From Bradyrhizobium cytisi (lineage in GTDB: Bacteria > Pseudomonadota > Alphaproteobacteria > Rhizobiales > Xanthobacteraceae): DNA of 39,847 nucleotides. Under the pieces are notes generated by a model. It was not told the origin of the DNA, searched no databases, and saw nothing but the letters and a program-made list of their open reading frames with translations. Both the position numbers and the translations under genes were made by a program. The stretch is taken from positions 1 through 39,847 of the forward strand of contig NZ_VSSR01000003.1 of the NCBI RefSeq assembly GCF_008123515.1, in the 5' to 3' direction. Shown one piece after another: positions 1 to 8,324 of this stretch. Numbering within the stretch: the stretch's first letter is position 1; each line of letters opens with the position of its first letter.

Positions 1-8
1 CGCCCCAG

Positions 9-32
9 CCCTCCCCCGCAAGCGGGAGAGGG
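9..32. repeat. GC-rich hairpin repeat, copy 1
   Basis: A 24-bp unit with self-complementary arms around a GCAAGC centre. An identical 24-bp copy lies at 30563-30586 in the pheS-pheT gap, and relatives occur near 39305 and at the right edge of the window. It is a dispersed intergenic repeat; no coding role is visible. Confidence 0.7.
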
Positions 33-370
33 AGTACACCGTCTTCACGACTGCGACTGAGCTTCTTCAAATCACGACTAGGACGGAGCGCGGAATGCCC
101 GGACTCGACGAAAGCGATCAAGATAGGGGGAAGTGCTGACTGTCGATTCCAACAGAGTGTCGGCTCAACCAGGCCTTCGTGAGTCAAATACTCAGCCAAC
201 CGGTGCAGACATTGTCGCTGCGCTCGCGAATTCGCCGCTCGCAATCGTCAACTTTGCTCGACTATCGATTCGCGCGAAGGTCCGATCGGAACCACACGAT
301 ATGGACGAGTGGCTTTAAGTTACGCCGCAGGCACCGCCACACGTTCCGGAAACCAAGCCCATGTCAGGCC
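33..370. other. no recognisable gene
   Basis: Short open frames exist here, but none has a recognisable domain, a convincing ribosome-binding site or codon use like the neighbours. The stretch leads into the acetyltransferase remnant at 371-520 and may be the rearranged remains of that gene's upstream part. Confidence 0.5.
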
Positions 371-520
371 GGACACGATCGCATCGTCTGCGAAGTCAAT
401 CGGCAGCCGCCGAATCCGGCGTCGGATGCCTTTCACGCTGCGCTGGGATTTGCCGAGGTCGGCAGCGCGATCATCCACAACGGCAGCAAGACCGTGCGCT
501 ATTTGTCGCGCACCCTCTAA
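371..520 (+). pseudogene. GNAT acetyltransferase remnant (C-terminal end only)
   Basis: The last 49 codons of an open frame read as the C-terminus of a GNAT N-acetyltransferase: a strand with IVCEVN, then NPASDAFHAALGF, the conserved helix and loop near the end of many GNAT proteins, then a final strand ending in VRYL. The upstream part of the same frame (179-370) has no GNAT features: the acetyl-CoA-binding motif and N-terminal strands are absent. The remnant runs tail to tail into the acyl-CoA synthetase, overlapping its stop by two bases. The C-terminal match is clear. That the rest was lost by deletion or replacement is inference. Confidence 0.65.
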
Positions 521-2056
521 TCGCCTGAGCGATCTGACAGCCGCGCGCGGATGTCCGGCTTCAGCACCTTGCCGACCTTGGAGCGCGGCAGATCGTCCCA
601 GACTTCGATCTGCTTTGGTGTCTTGACGCTACCGATCCGCTGCTTGACGAACGCCGCCAGCGCAACCGCATCGACGCTTTGGCCGGCGCGGGGCTGCACC
701 ACGGCGACGATCCGCTCACCCCATTTCTCGTCCGGAAGGCCAATCACGGCGCAATCCTGCACCGCCTCATGCGCGCGCAGCGCGTTCTCGACCTCGATCG
801 AGTAGACGTTGAAGCCGCCGGTGATGATCATGTCCTTGGCGCGATCGACGATATAGAGGTAGCCGTTGTCGTCGATGTAGCCGATGTCGCCGGTGTGGTG
901 CCAGCCATGCGCGGAGGCCTCCGCTGTCGCCTCGGGATTTTTGTAATAGCCCTCCATCACCAGCGAACCGCGGACCACGATCTCGCCGCGTGCGCCGGTC
1001 GGCAGCAAATTGCCGTCGCCATCCATGATGCCGGCCCGCACCAGCGGGCTGATCCGCCCGGCCGAGGCGAGACGCTCTATCGCGATCGTGCCGTCGGCAT
1101 TGTAATGCTCGCTAGGCGCCATCATCGAGATCATCATCGGCGCTTCGGTCTGACCGAACAACTGCGCCATCGGCCCGATACGCTGGAGCGCCTCCGCAAG
1201 CCGCGCGGCCGAGATCGGCGCCGCACCGTACCAGAAGCATTGCAGAGACCCGAGCTTCGCGGAATCGAGCTTTGGATGATCGAGCAGCATGTAGATCACG
1301 GTCGGCGGCAGGAAGGTATGCGTGACGCGATAGCGCTCGATCAAATCAAGAAATTCGGCGATGTCGGGGTGGTGCATGATCACGATGCGGCCGCCAAGCG
1401 CCATGATCGGGAAACACAGCACGCCGGCCGCGTGGGTCAGCGGCGCGAGCGCGAGATAGATCGGACGCCCCTTGAAAGGATAGCCCATCAGCGTTAGGGC
1501 CGTCATAGCCTCGATATTTCGGCCCGACAGCATGACCCCCTTCGGCTTGCCGGTGGTGCCCCCCCGTGCCGGGGATCATCGCGAGATCGTCGATCGTCTC
1601 GCGTTGATAGCGGTCGTCGGCGAGGCCGGCGAGCCAGCTGTCGAACGAGGGGGCGAAGGATAACTCGGCATCGAGGCAGACGAGGGCGCGCAGCTTTGGC
1701 AGCTCTGCACGCACCGCCTCGACCATCGGTGCAAAGCTTGAATGGAACAGCAGCAGGCTGCAGTCGAATTGGTCGAGGATGAGCCGATTTTCGACCGCCT
1801 CGTTGCGCGGATTGATCGGGCACCAGACCGCACCGCCACGGGAAATGCCGAACACGCAAGCAAACGCGACCGGATCGTTGCCGGAAAGGATTGCGACCTT
1901 CTCGCCGGCAGCAATACCCGATCGCGCGAGCCCGCGCGCGACGCGGTAGCTCAGCAACTGCACCTCGCCATAGCTGAGGTCGCGCCCGTCCATGGTGAGG
2001 CACGGCGCGTCGGCGCCGAGCGAGGCACCTTTGTCCAGGTAATCGATGAAGCGCAT
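517..2056 (-). pseudogene. AMP-forming acyl-CoA synthetase, one-base frameshift
   Basis: Two overlapping frames together encode a class I adenylate-forming enzyme of about 512 residues, the usual family length. The N-terminal part starts MRFIDYLDKG (ATG 2056; a GTG at 2065 is possible) and runs to IPGTGG. The C-terminal part continues with the intermediate domain, then HTGDIGYIDDNGYLYIVDR with the ATP-binding aspartate, and a C-terminal lid ending in LPRSKVGKVLK with the catalytic lysine. The break falls inside the phosphate-binding loop, at a run of seven C on the + strand near 1559-1565; six would restore GTTGKPKG. The enzyme would activate a carboxylic acid to its CoA thioester. It is the last gene of the leftward operon. 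Whether the extra base is real or a sequencing error cannot be told here. Confidence 0.85.
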
Positions 2057-2113
2057 GATCAACACCCGAAGCGGCAGCGGGTGACGCGGAGGACCGCGCC
2101 ACCCGCGATTGAC

Positions 2114-3244
2114 TTAATCGTGCACGGTCAGAACAGGCTTGCTGACGAGCCCGAAGCTGCGCAATTGCCCGAGCAGCTCGTGATGGCCGAACGCCTGGCA
2201 GCCGGAGGCGAACCCCACGCGCTTCGGAGGCTGCTGCAGCAGGTGCGCCGCGGCATAGGCCTGCAACATGCCGGTCTGCTTGTAGTTGCTGTTGCCATTG
2301 ATGACGCAGTGCGCGCGCCCCAACGGGCCGGAGGCATGCACCGAATCCAGCGACTTGTTGACGCGCGGGTTCTCGCGCGGCGGCATAGTGTTCATCACAC
2401 CGGCGGCGGTCTGCGCCAACGCGGCGTAGCGGTCGTCGGGCTTCATGTCCTTGGTCGCGTCCAGCGCGGCGGCGACGATCTGCGGCACGGCCAGCATCAG
2501 CCCGCGGTTGAACACGCCGCCCAGCACCTTCACGTTGGCCACGTGCGGATCGCGCTTGAACCACACCGGGTGCGAGGTGCCGCCCCAGGGCAGCGCCAGC
2601 GCCAGCTCGTGCTGGCCGGGGATGGCGAGGTTGTAGAGGCCGGCATCGGGCTGATGCTCGACGTACTTGTTCTGCTCCAAGTAGTAGGCCTTGGCCATCG
2701 CGGCGTTGACCAGGATGGTCTGCGTCGATGCGATGGTCGGGCTGCCACCCCAGAACACGGCGATATCCAGCGTGTCGAGGCCGGGCGTCTCCAGGCACAG
2801 CTGCGCGGCGATCTCGCCGGTGGTGTACATCTGCGCGATGCCCGGCGCCAACAGCAGCCCGGCATTGGCGAACTTCGCGCCCCACTCCTGCTCGAGCGTG
2901 ATCAGCCAGTCCTGCTCGCCGGTGGTGTCGGTGTAATGACACTTGGAAGCCAGGCAAGCCTGCACCACTTCGCCACCGAACTTGGCGAAGGGGCCCACGG
3001 TGTTGAGCACCACCGAGGCGCCCTTGAACAATTCAGTCAGCGCGGCCACGGTGTGCGGCACCTTAACCACCTCGTAGTCGGCGGTCTCGATGCCGGCCAC
3101 ATTCGACTTCATCGCGGCGTTGAGCTTCTCAGCGCTGCGGCCGGCGGCGATGAAGGGGATGTTGTACTCGCGTAAGTATTCGCAGACCAGCCGGCCGGTG
3201 TAGCCGGAAGCGCCATAGACGATGACGGGCTTCTTCTCGCTCAT
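2114..3244 (-). CDS. saccharopine dehydrogenase-like NAD(P)-binding reductase
   Basis: A 376-residue protein opens with a Rossmann fold: a strand VIVYGASGYTGRLV near residues 7-20 with the glycine-rich dinucleotide loop, followed by a second half without recognisable catalytic motifs. This is the arrangement of saccharopine-dehydrogenase-like and trans-acting enoyl reductase proteins, where the name does not imply lysine metabolism. A GGAGG six bases before the ATG fixes the start. It lies 36 bp after the SDR gene and 57 bp before the acyl-CoA synthetase, so the three probably share a transcript and act on one CoA-activated substrate. The substrate cannot be read from sequence. Confidence 0.75.
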   Translation of the reverse strand: MSEKKPVIVYGASGYTGRLVCEYLREYNIPFIAAGRSAEKLNAAMKSNVAGIETADYEVVKVPHTVAALTELFKGASVVLNTVGPFAKFGGEVVQACLASKCHYTDTTGEQDWLITLEQEWGAKFANAGLLLAPGIAQMYTTGEIAAQLCLETPGLDTLDIAVFWGGSPTIASTQTILVNAAMAKAYYLEQNKYVEHQPDAGLYNLAIPGQHELALALPWGGTSHPVWFKRDPHVANVKVLGGVFNRGLMLAVPQIVAAALDATKDMKPDDRYAALAQTAAGVMNTMPPRENPRVNKSLDSVHASGPLGRAHCVINGNSNYKQTGMLQAYAAAHLLQQPPKRVGFASGCQAFGHHELLGQLRSFGLVSKPVLTVHD

Positions 3245-3280
3245 TGCGATCCTCCAAATTGCTTGTTGTCGGCCTTGTTG

Positions 3281-4084
3281 TCACATGCCCATGCCGCCAT
3301 CGACCGGCAGTCCGATGCCGGTGATGAAGCGCGCCTCGTTCGAGCACAGGAACACCGCGGCATCGCCAATGTCCGAGACCTCTGCGAGCCGGCCGAGTGG
3401 GGTTTGCTCGACCACCGAGCCGACCGCAGCGTTGACGTCAGCCGCGAGTCCTACCTTGACGATGTCGTTGGCGAGCTGCATGCCCATGTCGGTCGGTATC
3501 AGGCCCGGATAGATGCAGTTCACGCGCACGCCGAAGCCGAGCTTGCCGGCTTCCATCGCTCCGACCCGCGTCATGCGGTCGACCGCGGATTTGGTGCCCG
3601 AATAGACCGCGATGCCGGGAAAGGCGATCGTCGCCGCAACCGAGGCGATGTTGACGACGGCGCCGCCCTTGCCGGCCGGCCCGCCCGGGCGCATGGCACG
3701 GAAGGCGTGCTTCATGCCGAGCACGGTGCCGACGATATTGACGTCGCACATCCGCCGCGCGTCCTCGGCCTTGACCTCGGAGATCAGCGACGTGATCTCG
3801 ATGCCGGCATTGTTGATCAGGATGTCGTAGCCACCGAGGGTTGCGACCGTCTTGGCGATCGCCCGCTCCCATTGGGCGTCATCGGTGACGTCGAGCTGGA
3901 CGAATCCCGTCGTCACGTCTTCCTTCGCGATTGCGGCCGCGCTGGCACGGCCGGTCTCCTCCAGGATGTCGGCGATCATGATCGAGGCGCCGGCGCGCGC
4001 CAACGCCTGCGCGATGGCCGCGCCGATTCCTCTGGCACCGCCGGTGACCAGGGCTTTCCTGCCTGCAAGGCTCTTCCCACTCAT
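3281..4084 (-). CDS. SDR family oxidoreductase
   Basis: A classical short-chain dehydrogenase/reductase of 267 residues. It has the cofactor loop TGGARGIG (14-21), NNAG (91-94), and the catalytic set S148, Y161 and K165 (YSGTK), with a C-terminal VDGGMGM typical of FabG-like enzymes. The start is the ATG at 4084, preceded by GGAGGAG at 4091-4097; longer readings upstream have no such site and would run through the operator. It is the first gene of the leftward operon and faces the TetR regulator across the paired palindromes. It probably oxidises or reduces a hydroxyl or keto group on the pathway intermediate. Substrate unknown. Confidence 0.85.
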   Translation of the reverse strand: MSGKSLAGRKALVTGGARGIGAAIAQALARAGASIMIADILEETGRASAAAIAKEDVTTGFVQLDVTDDAQWERAIAKTVATLGGYDILINNAGIEITSLISEVKAEDARRMCDVNIVGTVLGMKHAFRAMRPGGPAGKGGAVVNIASVAATIAFPGIAVYSGTKSAVDRMTRVGAMEAGKLGFGVRVNCIYPGLIPTDMGMQLANDIVKVGLAADVNAAVGSVVEQTPLGRLAEVSDIGDAAVFLCSNEARFITGIGLPVDGGMGM

Positions 4085-4250
4085 GACGCACTCCTCCGTT
4101 GCTGGTGATTGATCGATGCGTGCTGGCGCCGATCGGCGCGCACCAGGTCGATGGGCGCCAAGCCTTTCGGCGGCACCCAGCGAAGCGTTCCTCCATGGTC
4201 GGATGTCTTGACGACTGTCCAAATTCTTGGTGCGAACCTCCGCCAGAATC

Positions 4251-4286
4251 TTGACACTTGTCAAGAACGAATTTGACAGTTGTCAA
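4251..4286. promoter_or_regulatory. paired palindromic operators between SDR operon and tetR
   Basis: Two 14-bp inverted repeats, TTGACACTTGTCAA (4251-4264) and TTGACAGTTGTCAA (4273-4286), share arms TTGACA/TGTCAA and lie 22 bp centre to centre, two helical turns. A degenerate third version may lie at 4208-4222. They sit in the divergent gap between the SDR start (4084) and the TetR start (4371). This is the expected form of a TetR-family operator bound by two dimers on one face of the DNA. That the neighbouring TetR protein binds it is inference. Confidence 0.75.
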
Positions 4287-4370
4287 AGGAAGTGGTTGTG
4301 AGGGGATGGAGCATTGCCGCGGTCGGCGCGGTATAAGTCCTTGAAAGAACGGGACTGAGGAAGGGACGTG

Positions 4371-5009
4371 ATGGCGCGGCAGGTGACGGGAGCGGCCCGG
4401 CGTGTGGCTGATGCGGCCGAGGTGCTGCGCGACGAGAAGTTCAATGCGCGGCGCATCGAGCTTGCCGAGGCCGCGCTCGAAACGCTTGGAGAGCTCGGCT
4501 TCGCACGCACCAGCCTGCGCGAAATCGCGCAGAACTCGGCGTTCACGCACGGCGTGTTCCACTATTATTTCAGCGACAAGCTCGACCTGATCTGCTGCTG
4601 CGTCCGCCACTACAAGGCGAAGTGCGTGACGCGATATGACGATGTCGTCGCGACAGCAACGAGCCGCGACGAACTGACGGAGGGTTTCCTCGGCAAGCTC
4701 GCAGCAACGCTGCAGAACGAAGCCCGTATGCACCGCCTCTGGTACGACCTGCGCTCGCAGGCGATGTTCGAGGCGGCGTTTCGCAAGGACGTGCTCGAGA
4801 TCGACAAGAGCCTGGAAGCGATGATCTGGCGCATCGCCTCCCGCTATGCCGAGCTCGGCGGCAAGCGGCCGGCGTCGTCGCCAGCCGCGCTCTATGCACT
4901 GTTCGACGGTCTATTCCAGAGTGCTCTGCTCAAGCACCTCGCGGGTGACAAGACGGCGATGCCCGAACTGCTCGACGAAGTCCGGCACCTGCTGCCGACG
5001 GTCTGCTGA
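4371..5009 (+). CDS. TetR/AcrR family transcriptional regulator
   Basis: A 212-residue regulator. An N-terminal helix-turn-helix domain spans about residues 28-76, with FARTSLREIAQNSAFTHGVF followed by HYYFSDKLDLI, the usual TetR recognition helix and anchor. An all-helical ligand-binding half follows. The ATG at 4371 follows a purine-rich GAGGAAGGGA; a GTG three bases earlier is an alternative. It is divergent from the SDR / reductase / acyl-CoA synthetase operon and is the natural candidate to repress it through the palindromes at 4251-4286. The ligand is probably an intermediate, perhaps an acyl-CoA, but this cannot be shown from sequence. Confidence 0.85.
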   Translation: MARQVTGAARRVADAAEVLRDEKFNARRIELAEAALETLGELGFARTSLREIAQNSAFTHGVFHYYFSDKLDLICCCVRHYKAKCVTRYDDVVATATSRDELTEGFLGKLAATLQNEARMHRLWYDLRSQAMFEAAFRKDVLEIDKSLEAMIWRIASRYAELGGKRPASSPAALYALFDGLFQSALLKHLAGDKTAMPELLDEVRHLLPTVC

Positions 5010-5042
5010 AGCGCACGGGCGGCGCCGGTGATGTTTCCGCGT

Positions 5043-5122
5043 CGTCATTGCGAGCGCAGCGAAGCAATCCAGAATCTTTCCGCGGAGGGACTCTGGATTG
5101 CTTCGCTGCGCTCGCAATGACG
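5043..5122. repeat. long palindromic repeat between convergent genes
   Basis: Two perfect 31-bp inverted arms (5043-5073 and 5092-5122), beginning CGTCATTGCGAGCGCAGCGA, flank an 18-bp spacer. It lies between the convergent tetR and ptsN genes and could fold into a very stable hairpin stopping transcription from both sides. The form is that of dispersed palindromic elements common in rhizobial intergenic DNA; other families appear at 6498, 19903, 25016, 25157 and 25752. Confidence 0.85.
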
Positions 5123-5156
5123 GCGTTGAGACAGCTACGCGCTCGATGACGAGCGA

Positions 5157-5618
5157 TTACGCCGCGGTCGCGGGCGGCAGCGCCAGCACCGAGTAGATCG
5201 CCTGCGCATCGCGCGAGGCGCGGAGCTTCTTGGCGATGTCCTGGTCGCGCAGCAGGCGGGCGATGCGGGCGAGCGCCTTGAGATGATCGGCGCCGGCGCC
5301 TTCGGGGGCGAGCAGCAGGAAGACGAGGTCGACCGGCTGGCCGTCCATCGCCTCGAAATCGATCGGGCGATCGAGCCGGGCGAACAGGCCGAAAATCTTT
5401 TCCAGCTTGGGCAGCTTGCCGTGGGGAATGGCGACGCCGTAACCGACCGCGGTGGTGCCGAGCTTCTCGCGCTGGAGCAGCACCTCGAACACGGAGCGCT
5501 CGTTCTGGCCGGTCAGCTCCGCTGCCCTGGCTGCGAGCTCCTGGAGCGCCTGCTTCTTGCTGTTGACCTTCAATGCCGGAAGTATCGCCTCGGGCGCGAC
5601 CAGATCGGTAATCGGCAT
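5157..5618 (-). CDS. ptsN: nitrogen-PTS EIIA component PtsN
   Basis: A 153-residue EIIA-Ntr protein. The motif GYGVAIPHGKL places the phosphorylated histidine at H66, and LVFLLLAPEGAGADHLKALA is the conserved second motif of the family. The protein receives phosphate from the NPr/EI-Ntr chain and regulates targets such as potassium transport and nitrogen or carbon metabolism rather than moving sugar. It follows hpf and rpoN on the same strand, the usual order in alphaproteobacteria. About 210 bp separate it from hpf, so it may also have its own promoter. Confidence 0.95.
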   Translation of the reverse strand: MPITDLVAPEAILPALKVNSKKQALQELAARAAELTGQNERSVFEVLLQREKLGTTAVGYGVAIPHGKLPKLEKIFGLFARLDRPIDFEAMDGQPVDLVFLLLAPEGAGADHLKALARIARLLRDQDIAKKLRASRDAQAIYSVLALPPATAA

Positions 5619-5659
5619 GGAAGTGTTCCGAGGTGAATTAAACCGTCAGGTTCCGAATT

Positions 5660-5690
5660 GGCCGGCTCGATCAGATCGAGCCCGGCCGGC
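5660..5690. other. GC-rich inverted repeat upstream of ptsN
   Basis: Perfect nine-base arms GGCTCGATC / GATCGAGCC (5664-5672 and 5674-5682) are flanked by further GGCC-rich complementary bases. It lies between the hpf stop and the ptsN start. No T-run follows on either strand, so it is not a clear terminator; an mRNA-stabilising hairpin or a protein site are alternatives. Confidence 0.35.
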
Positions 5691-5830
5691 GTCAAGAAGG
5701 TGAAGCAGGAGGCGGACTTAGCCCCGATCCTGATGTTGGGGCGCTTCTACTCCAACGCAATCCCGGTGCCAACTCCCGCGTGCGGCTTTGCCCTGCTCAT
5801 TGTTAAGGGCTGTGGTTGATACGGGGACTC

Positions 5831-6430
5831 CTAGCCGCCCGATTTGGCGCCCGGGGGGTCGATCCAGCCGACATTCCCGTCGGCCCGGCGGTAGATGATG
5901 TTCACCCGGCCCGAGGAACCGTGCTGGAATACCAGGCAGGGTGCCCCGCTGAGGTCGAGTTCCATGACGGCTTCGCTGACCGACATCTGCTTTAGCGACG
6001 TCGTGGCCTCGGCGATGATCACGGGGCTGTAGCCGGTGACCTCGTCCTCGTCTTCCCCCTCGCCCGGCGCCTCGAGCACGTAAGCAGTCGCGTCGAGCGC
6101 AGCCAGCGCCGCGGAGGCGACATGGGTCTTGCGGGCCGAACGGTCCTTGAGCCGGCTCTTGTAGCGCTTGAGCCGCTTCTCGATCATGATCAGAGCCTGG
6201 TCGGCGCTGGCATAGGCGTCCGGCGCGTTCGATTCGGCCTCCAGCGTAATTCCCGAATCGAGATGCAGCGCGCAATCGGTCCGGAAGCCGAAGCCATCCT
6301 TGCTCAGGGTGATGTGGCCGGAATAATTGCCGTCGAAATATTTACGCAGGACCTCATCGGTCCGGTCGGTCACGCGGCCGCGCAGGGCCTCGCCAACGCT
6401 GACGCTCTTGCCCGAAATCCGAAGAGTCAT
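5831..6430 (-). CDS. hpf: long-form ribosome hibernation promoting factor
   Basis: A 199-residue protein. The N-terminal domain (about 1-100) is the beta-alpha-beta-beta-beta-alpha fold of HPF/YfiA, starting MTLRISGKSVSVGEALR and ending in a basic helix KRLKRYKSRLKDR. A flexible acidic linker (GEGEDEDEV) leads to the C-terminal dimerisation domain (about 143-199) with MSVSEAVMELDLSGAPCLVF. Long HPF binds the 30S decoding region and pairs 70S ribosomes into 100S dimers in stationary phase. The start is the ATG at 6430; the upstream extension of this frame overlaps the palindromic repeat and lacks homology. It lies between rpoN and ptsN. Confidence 0.93.
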   Translation of the reverse strand: MTLRISGKSVSVGEALRGRVTDRTDEVLRKYFDGNYSGHITLSKDGFGFRTDCALHLDSGITLEAESNAPDAYASADQALIMIEKRLKRYKSRLKDRSARKTHVASAALAALDATAYVLEAPGEGEDEDEVTGYSPVIIAEATTSLKQMSVSEAVMELDLSGAPCLVFQHGSSGRVNIIYRRADGNVGWIDPPGAKSGG

Positions 6431-6497
6431 GTGATGCCTCGCTTGGTTTGACGCCGAGCTGCCATGGACTGCGTCATCGCAGCTCGGGTTGTTCCCT

Positions 6498-6546
6498 GCG
6501 CATGATCTGGCCGGAAAACCGCCGGACACTTTTCCGGATCATGCGC
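6498..6546. repeat. palindromic repeat in the rpoN-hpf gap
   Basis: An imperfect inverted repeat with outer arms GCGCATGATC / GATCATGCGC and inner CCGGAAAA / TTTTCCGG. It occupies most of the gap between the rpoN stop and the hpf start on the transcribed strand. It is a second palindromic family, distinct from the element at 5043. In the transcript it could attenuate readthrough from rpoN into hpf or protect a 3' end. Confidence 0.75.
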
Positions 6547-6604
6547 GTGCTTGGATCGGTCGCGACAGGGAGGATGAGAGTAGCGCGATTTCGCGCCAGC
6601 GCAA

Positions 6605-8233
6605 TCAGGCCGGTTCGGTGTTGCGGGAGCGATCGGACATTGCGGTGGAAAGGACGTTACCAAGAGCGCTCTGCTTGTCACGACGGCGTTGCACCGAGGA
6701 CGGAATGCGCATGGCTTCGCGGTACTTCGCGACCGTGCGGCGGGCAATATCAATGCCCGAGGCGCGCAAGCGTTCCACGATGGTATCATCCGACAGGATC
6801 GCGGCCGGTAGCTCCGAATCGATCAGCTGCTTGATGTGGTGACGCACGGCTTCCGCCGAATGCGCCTCGCCGCCGTCGGCCGAGGCGATCGACGCCGTGA
6901 AGAAATATTTCAACTCGAATGTGCCGCGATTTGTCGCCATGTATTTGTTGGCGGTGACGCGCGACACCGTGGATTCATGCATCTGGATGGCGTCGGCGAC
7001 GGCCTTCAGATTCAGCGGCCGCAGATGCGCGACGCCATGGGTGAAGAAGCCGTCCTGCTGCCGCACGATCTCGGTTGCAACCTTCAGGATGGTACGGGCG
7101 CGCTGGTCGAGCGCGCGCACCAGCCAGGTCGCGTTCTGCAGCGCGTCGGTGAAATACGACTTGTCGCCGTCCTTGCCTTTTTTCTTCGACAGCTCGGAAT
7201 AGTAGGTCTGGTTGACCAGCACACGCGGCAAGGTGTCGCTGTTGAGCTCGACATGCCAGCCGCCGTCCGGACCCGGGCGGACATAGACGTCAGGCACCAT
7301 GGTCTGCAGCCGCGCCGAGCCGAACTTCATGCCGGGCTTGGGATTGAGGCGGCGAATTTCGCCGATCATGTCGGCGATGTCCTCGTCGTCGACGCCGCAA
7401 ACCTTGCGCAGACCTGCGATGTCGCGCTTGGCAAGGAGATCGAGATGCTCGACCAGCGCCTGCATCGCGGGATCGTAGCGGTCGAGCTCGCGGAGCTGGA
7501 TCGCCAGGCATTCGCTCAAATTGCGCGCGCAGACGCCGGGCGGATCGAATTTTTGCAGCACGGCAAGAACGCCGTCGACGTCGGCTTGCGACGCGCCAAG
7601 CCGTTCGGCGGCTTGCCCGAGATCGCCCGGCAGATAGCCGGCCTCGTCGACGAGGTCGATCAAATACTGCCCGATCATGCGCTGCGCCGCACCGGTGAAG
7701 GCAACCGAAAGCTGCTCGGCAAGATGGTCGCCCAGCGTGGTTTCCGCCGCGACGAAGGCTTCGAGATTGTAGTCCTCGTCGCCGGAGGCGCCGCCGCCCC
7801 ATTCCGTGTAGGTGGTCGGCGCGACGTCCTGGGCGTTGCGCGCCGCCGCCTCGGCGGGCTCCTCCGAGAAGACGTTGTCCAGGCCCGTATCCAGGGTCTG
7901 CTCGATCTCGGCGCGGGTGCCGAGATCCTTGCTCATCCATTCTTCCTGGCCCGGCTCGAAGGCGTTGCCGCTGCCGCCAAAACCGTCATCAGCACCCTGG
8001 CTGCCTGAATCATCGCCATCGTTGTCGCTGAACTGGCCGGCCTCGGCCGGGGCTTCGCCGCCGGGGGCCTCGTCATTGGCCCGCTCCAGCAGGGGATTAC
8101 GCTCGAGCTCCTCCTCCACGAAGGTGGTGAGATCGAGATTGGACAATTGCAGCAGCTTGATCGCCTGCATCAGCTGCGGCGTCATGACCAGCGACTGCGA
8201 TTGCCGGAACTCTAATCTCTGCGTAAGCGCCAT
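6605..8233 (-). CDS. rpoN: RNA polymerase sigma-54 factor
   Basis: A 542-residue sigma-54. Region I (residues 1-50) is the glutamine- and leucine-rich activator-contact segment QRLEFRQSQSLVMTPQLMQA. Region II (about 60-140) is acidic. The core-binding domain follows, then the helix-turn-helix and the RpoN box ARRTVAKYRE at about 497-506, which reads the -24 promoter element. It directs transcription that depends on enhancer-binding activators, including nitrogen-control genes. About 31 residues follow RIPSS, a longer tail than usual. It lies 91 bp downstream of lptB. Rhizobia such as Bradyrhizobium can carry two rpoN copies; which one this is cannot be decided here. Confidence 0.96.
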   Translation of the reverse strand: MALTQRLEFRQSQSLVMTPQLMQAIKLLQLSNLDLTTFVEEELERNPLLERANDEAPGGEAPAEAGQFSDNDGDDSGSQGADDGFGGSGNAFEPGQEEWMSKDLGTRAEIEQTLDTGLDNVFSEEPAEAAARNAQDVAPTTYTEWGGGASGDEDYNLEAFVAAETTLGDHLAEQLSVAFTGAAQRMIGQYLIDLVDEAGYLPGDLGQAAERLGASQADVDGVLAVLQKFDPPGVCARNLSECLAIQLRELDRYDPAMQALVEHLDLLAKRDIAGLRKVCGVDDEDIADMIGEIRRLNPKPGMKFGSARLQTMVPDVYVRPGPDGGWHVELNSDTLPRVLVNQTYYSELSKKKGKDGDKSYFTDALQNATWLVRALDQRARTILKVATEIVRQQDGFFTHGVAHLRPLNLKAVADAIQMHESTVSRVTANKYMATNRGTFELKYFFTASIASADGGEAHSAEAVRHHIKQLIDSELPAAILSDDTIVERLRASGIDIARRTVAKYREAMRIPSSVQRRRDKQSALGNVLSTAMSDRSRNTEPA

Positions 8234-8255
8234 TTAACAAGAACCGTTCCCAAAA

Positions 8256-8268
8256 AATTGGTCCAATT
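8256..8268. promoter_or_regulatory. palindrome upstream of rpoN
   Basis: A 13-bp palindrome AATTGGTCCAATT lies 23 bases before the rpoN start, in an AT-rich pocket of otherwise GC-rich DNA. It could be an operator for rpoN. On the + strand the same bases also give a TTGG/TTGC pair with sigma-54 spacing, but pointing away from rpoN. Confidence 0.35.
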
Positions 8269-8324
8269 CTTGCTTATCTTAGTCCTGGCCCGATGTACAC
8301 GCCTTGACGAAATGGAAAAAAGGG

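Noticed and set aside
2114..3244. A lysine-pathway saccharopine dehydrogenase
   Set aside because: Only the Rossmann half is shared, and the neighbours are an acyl-CoA synthetase and an SDR, not lysine genes.
8256..8275. A sigma-54 promoter driving rpoN
   Set aside because: The GG/GC pair with correct spacing is on the strand that reads away from rpoN, and CAC of the -24 box is not matched.
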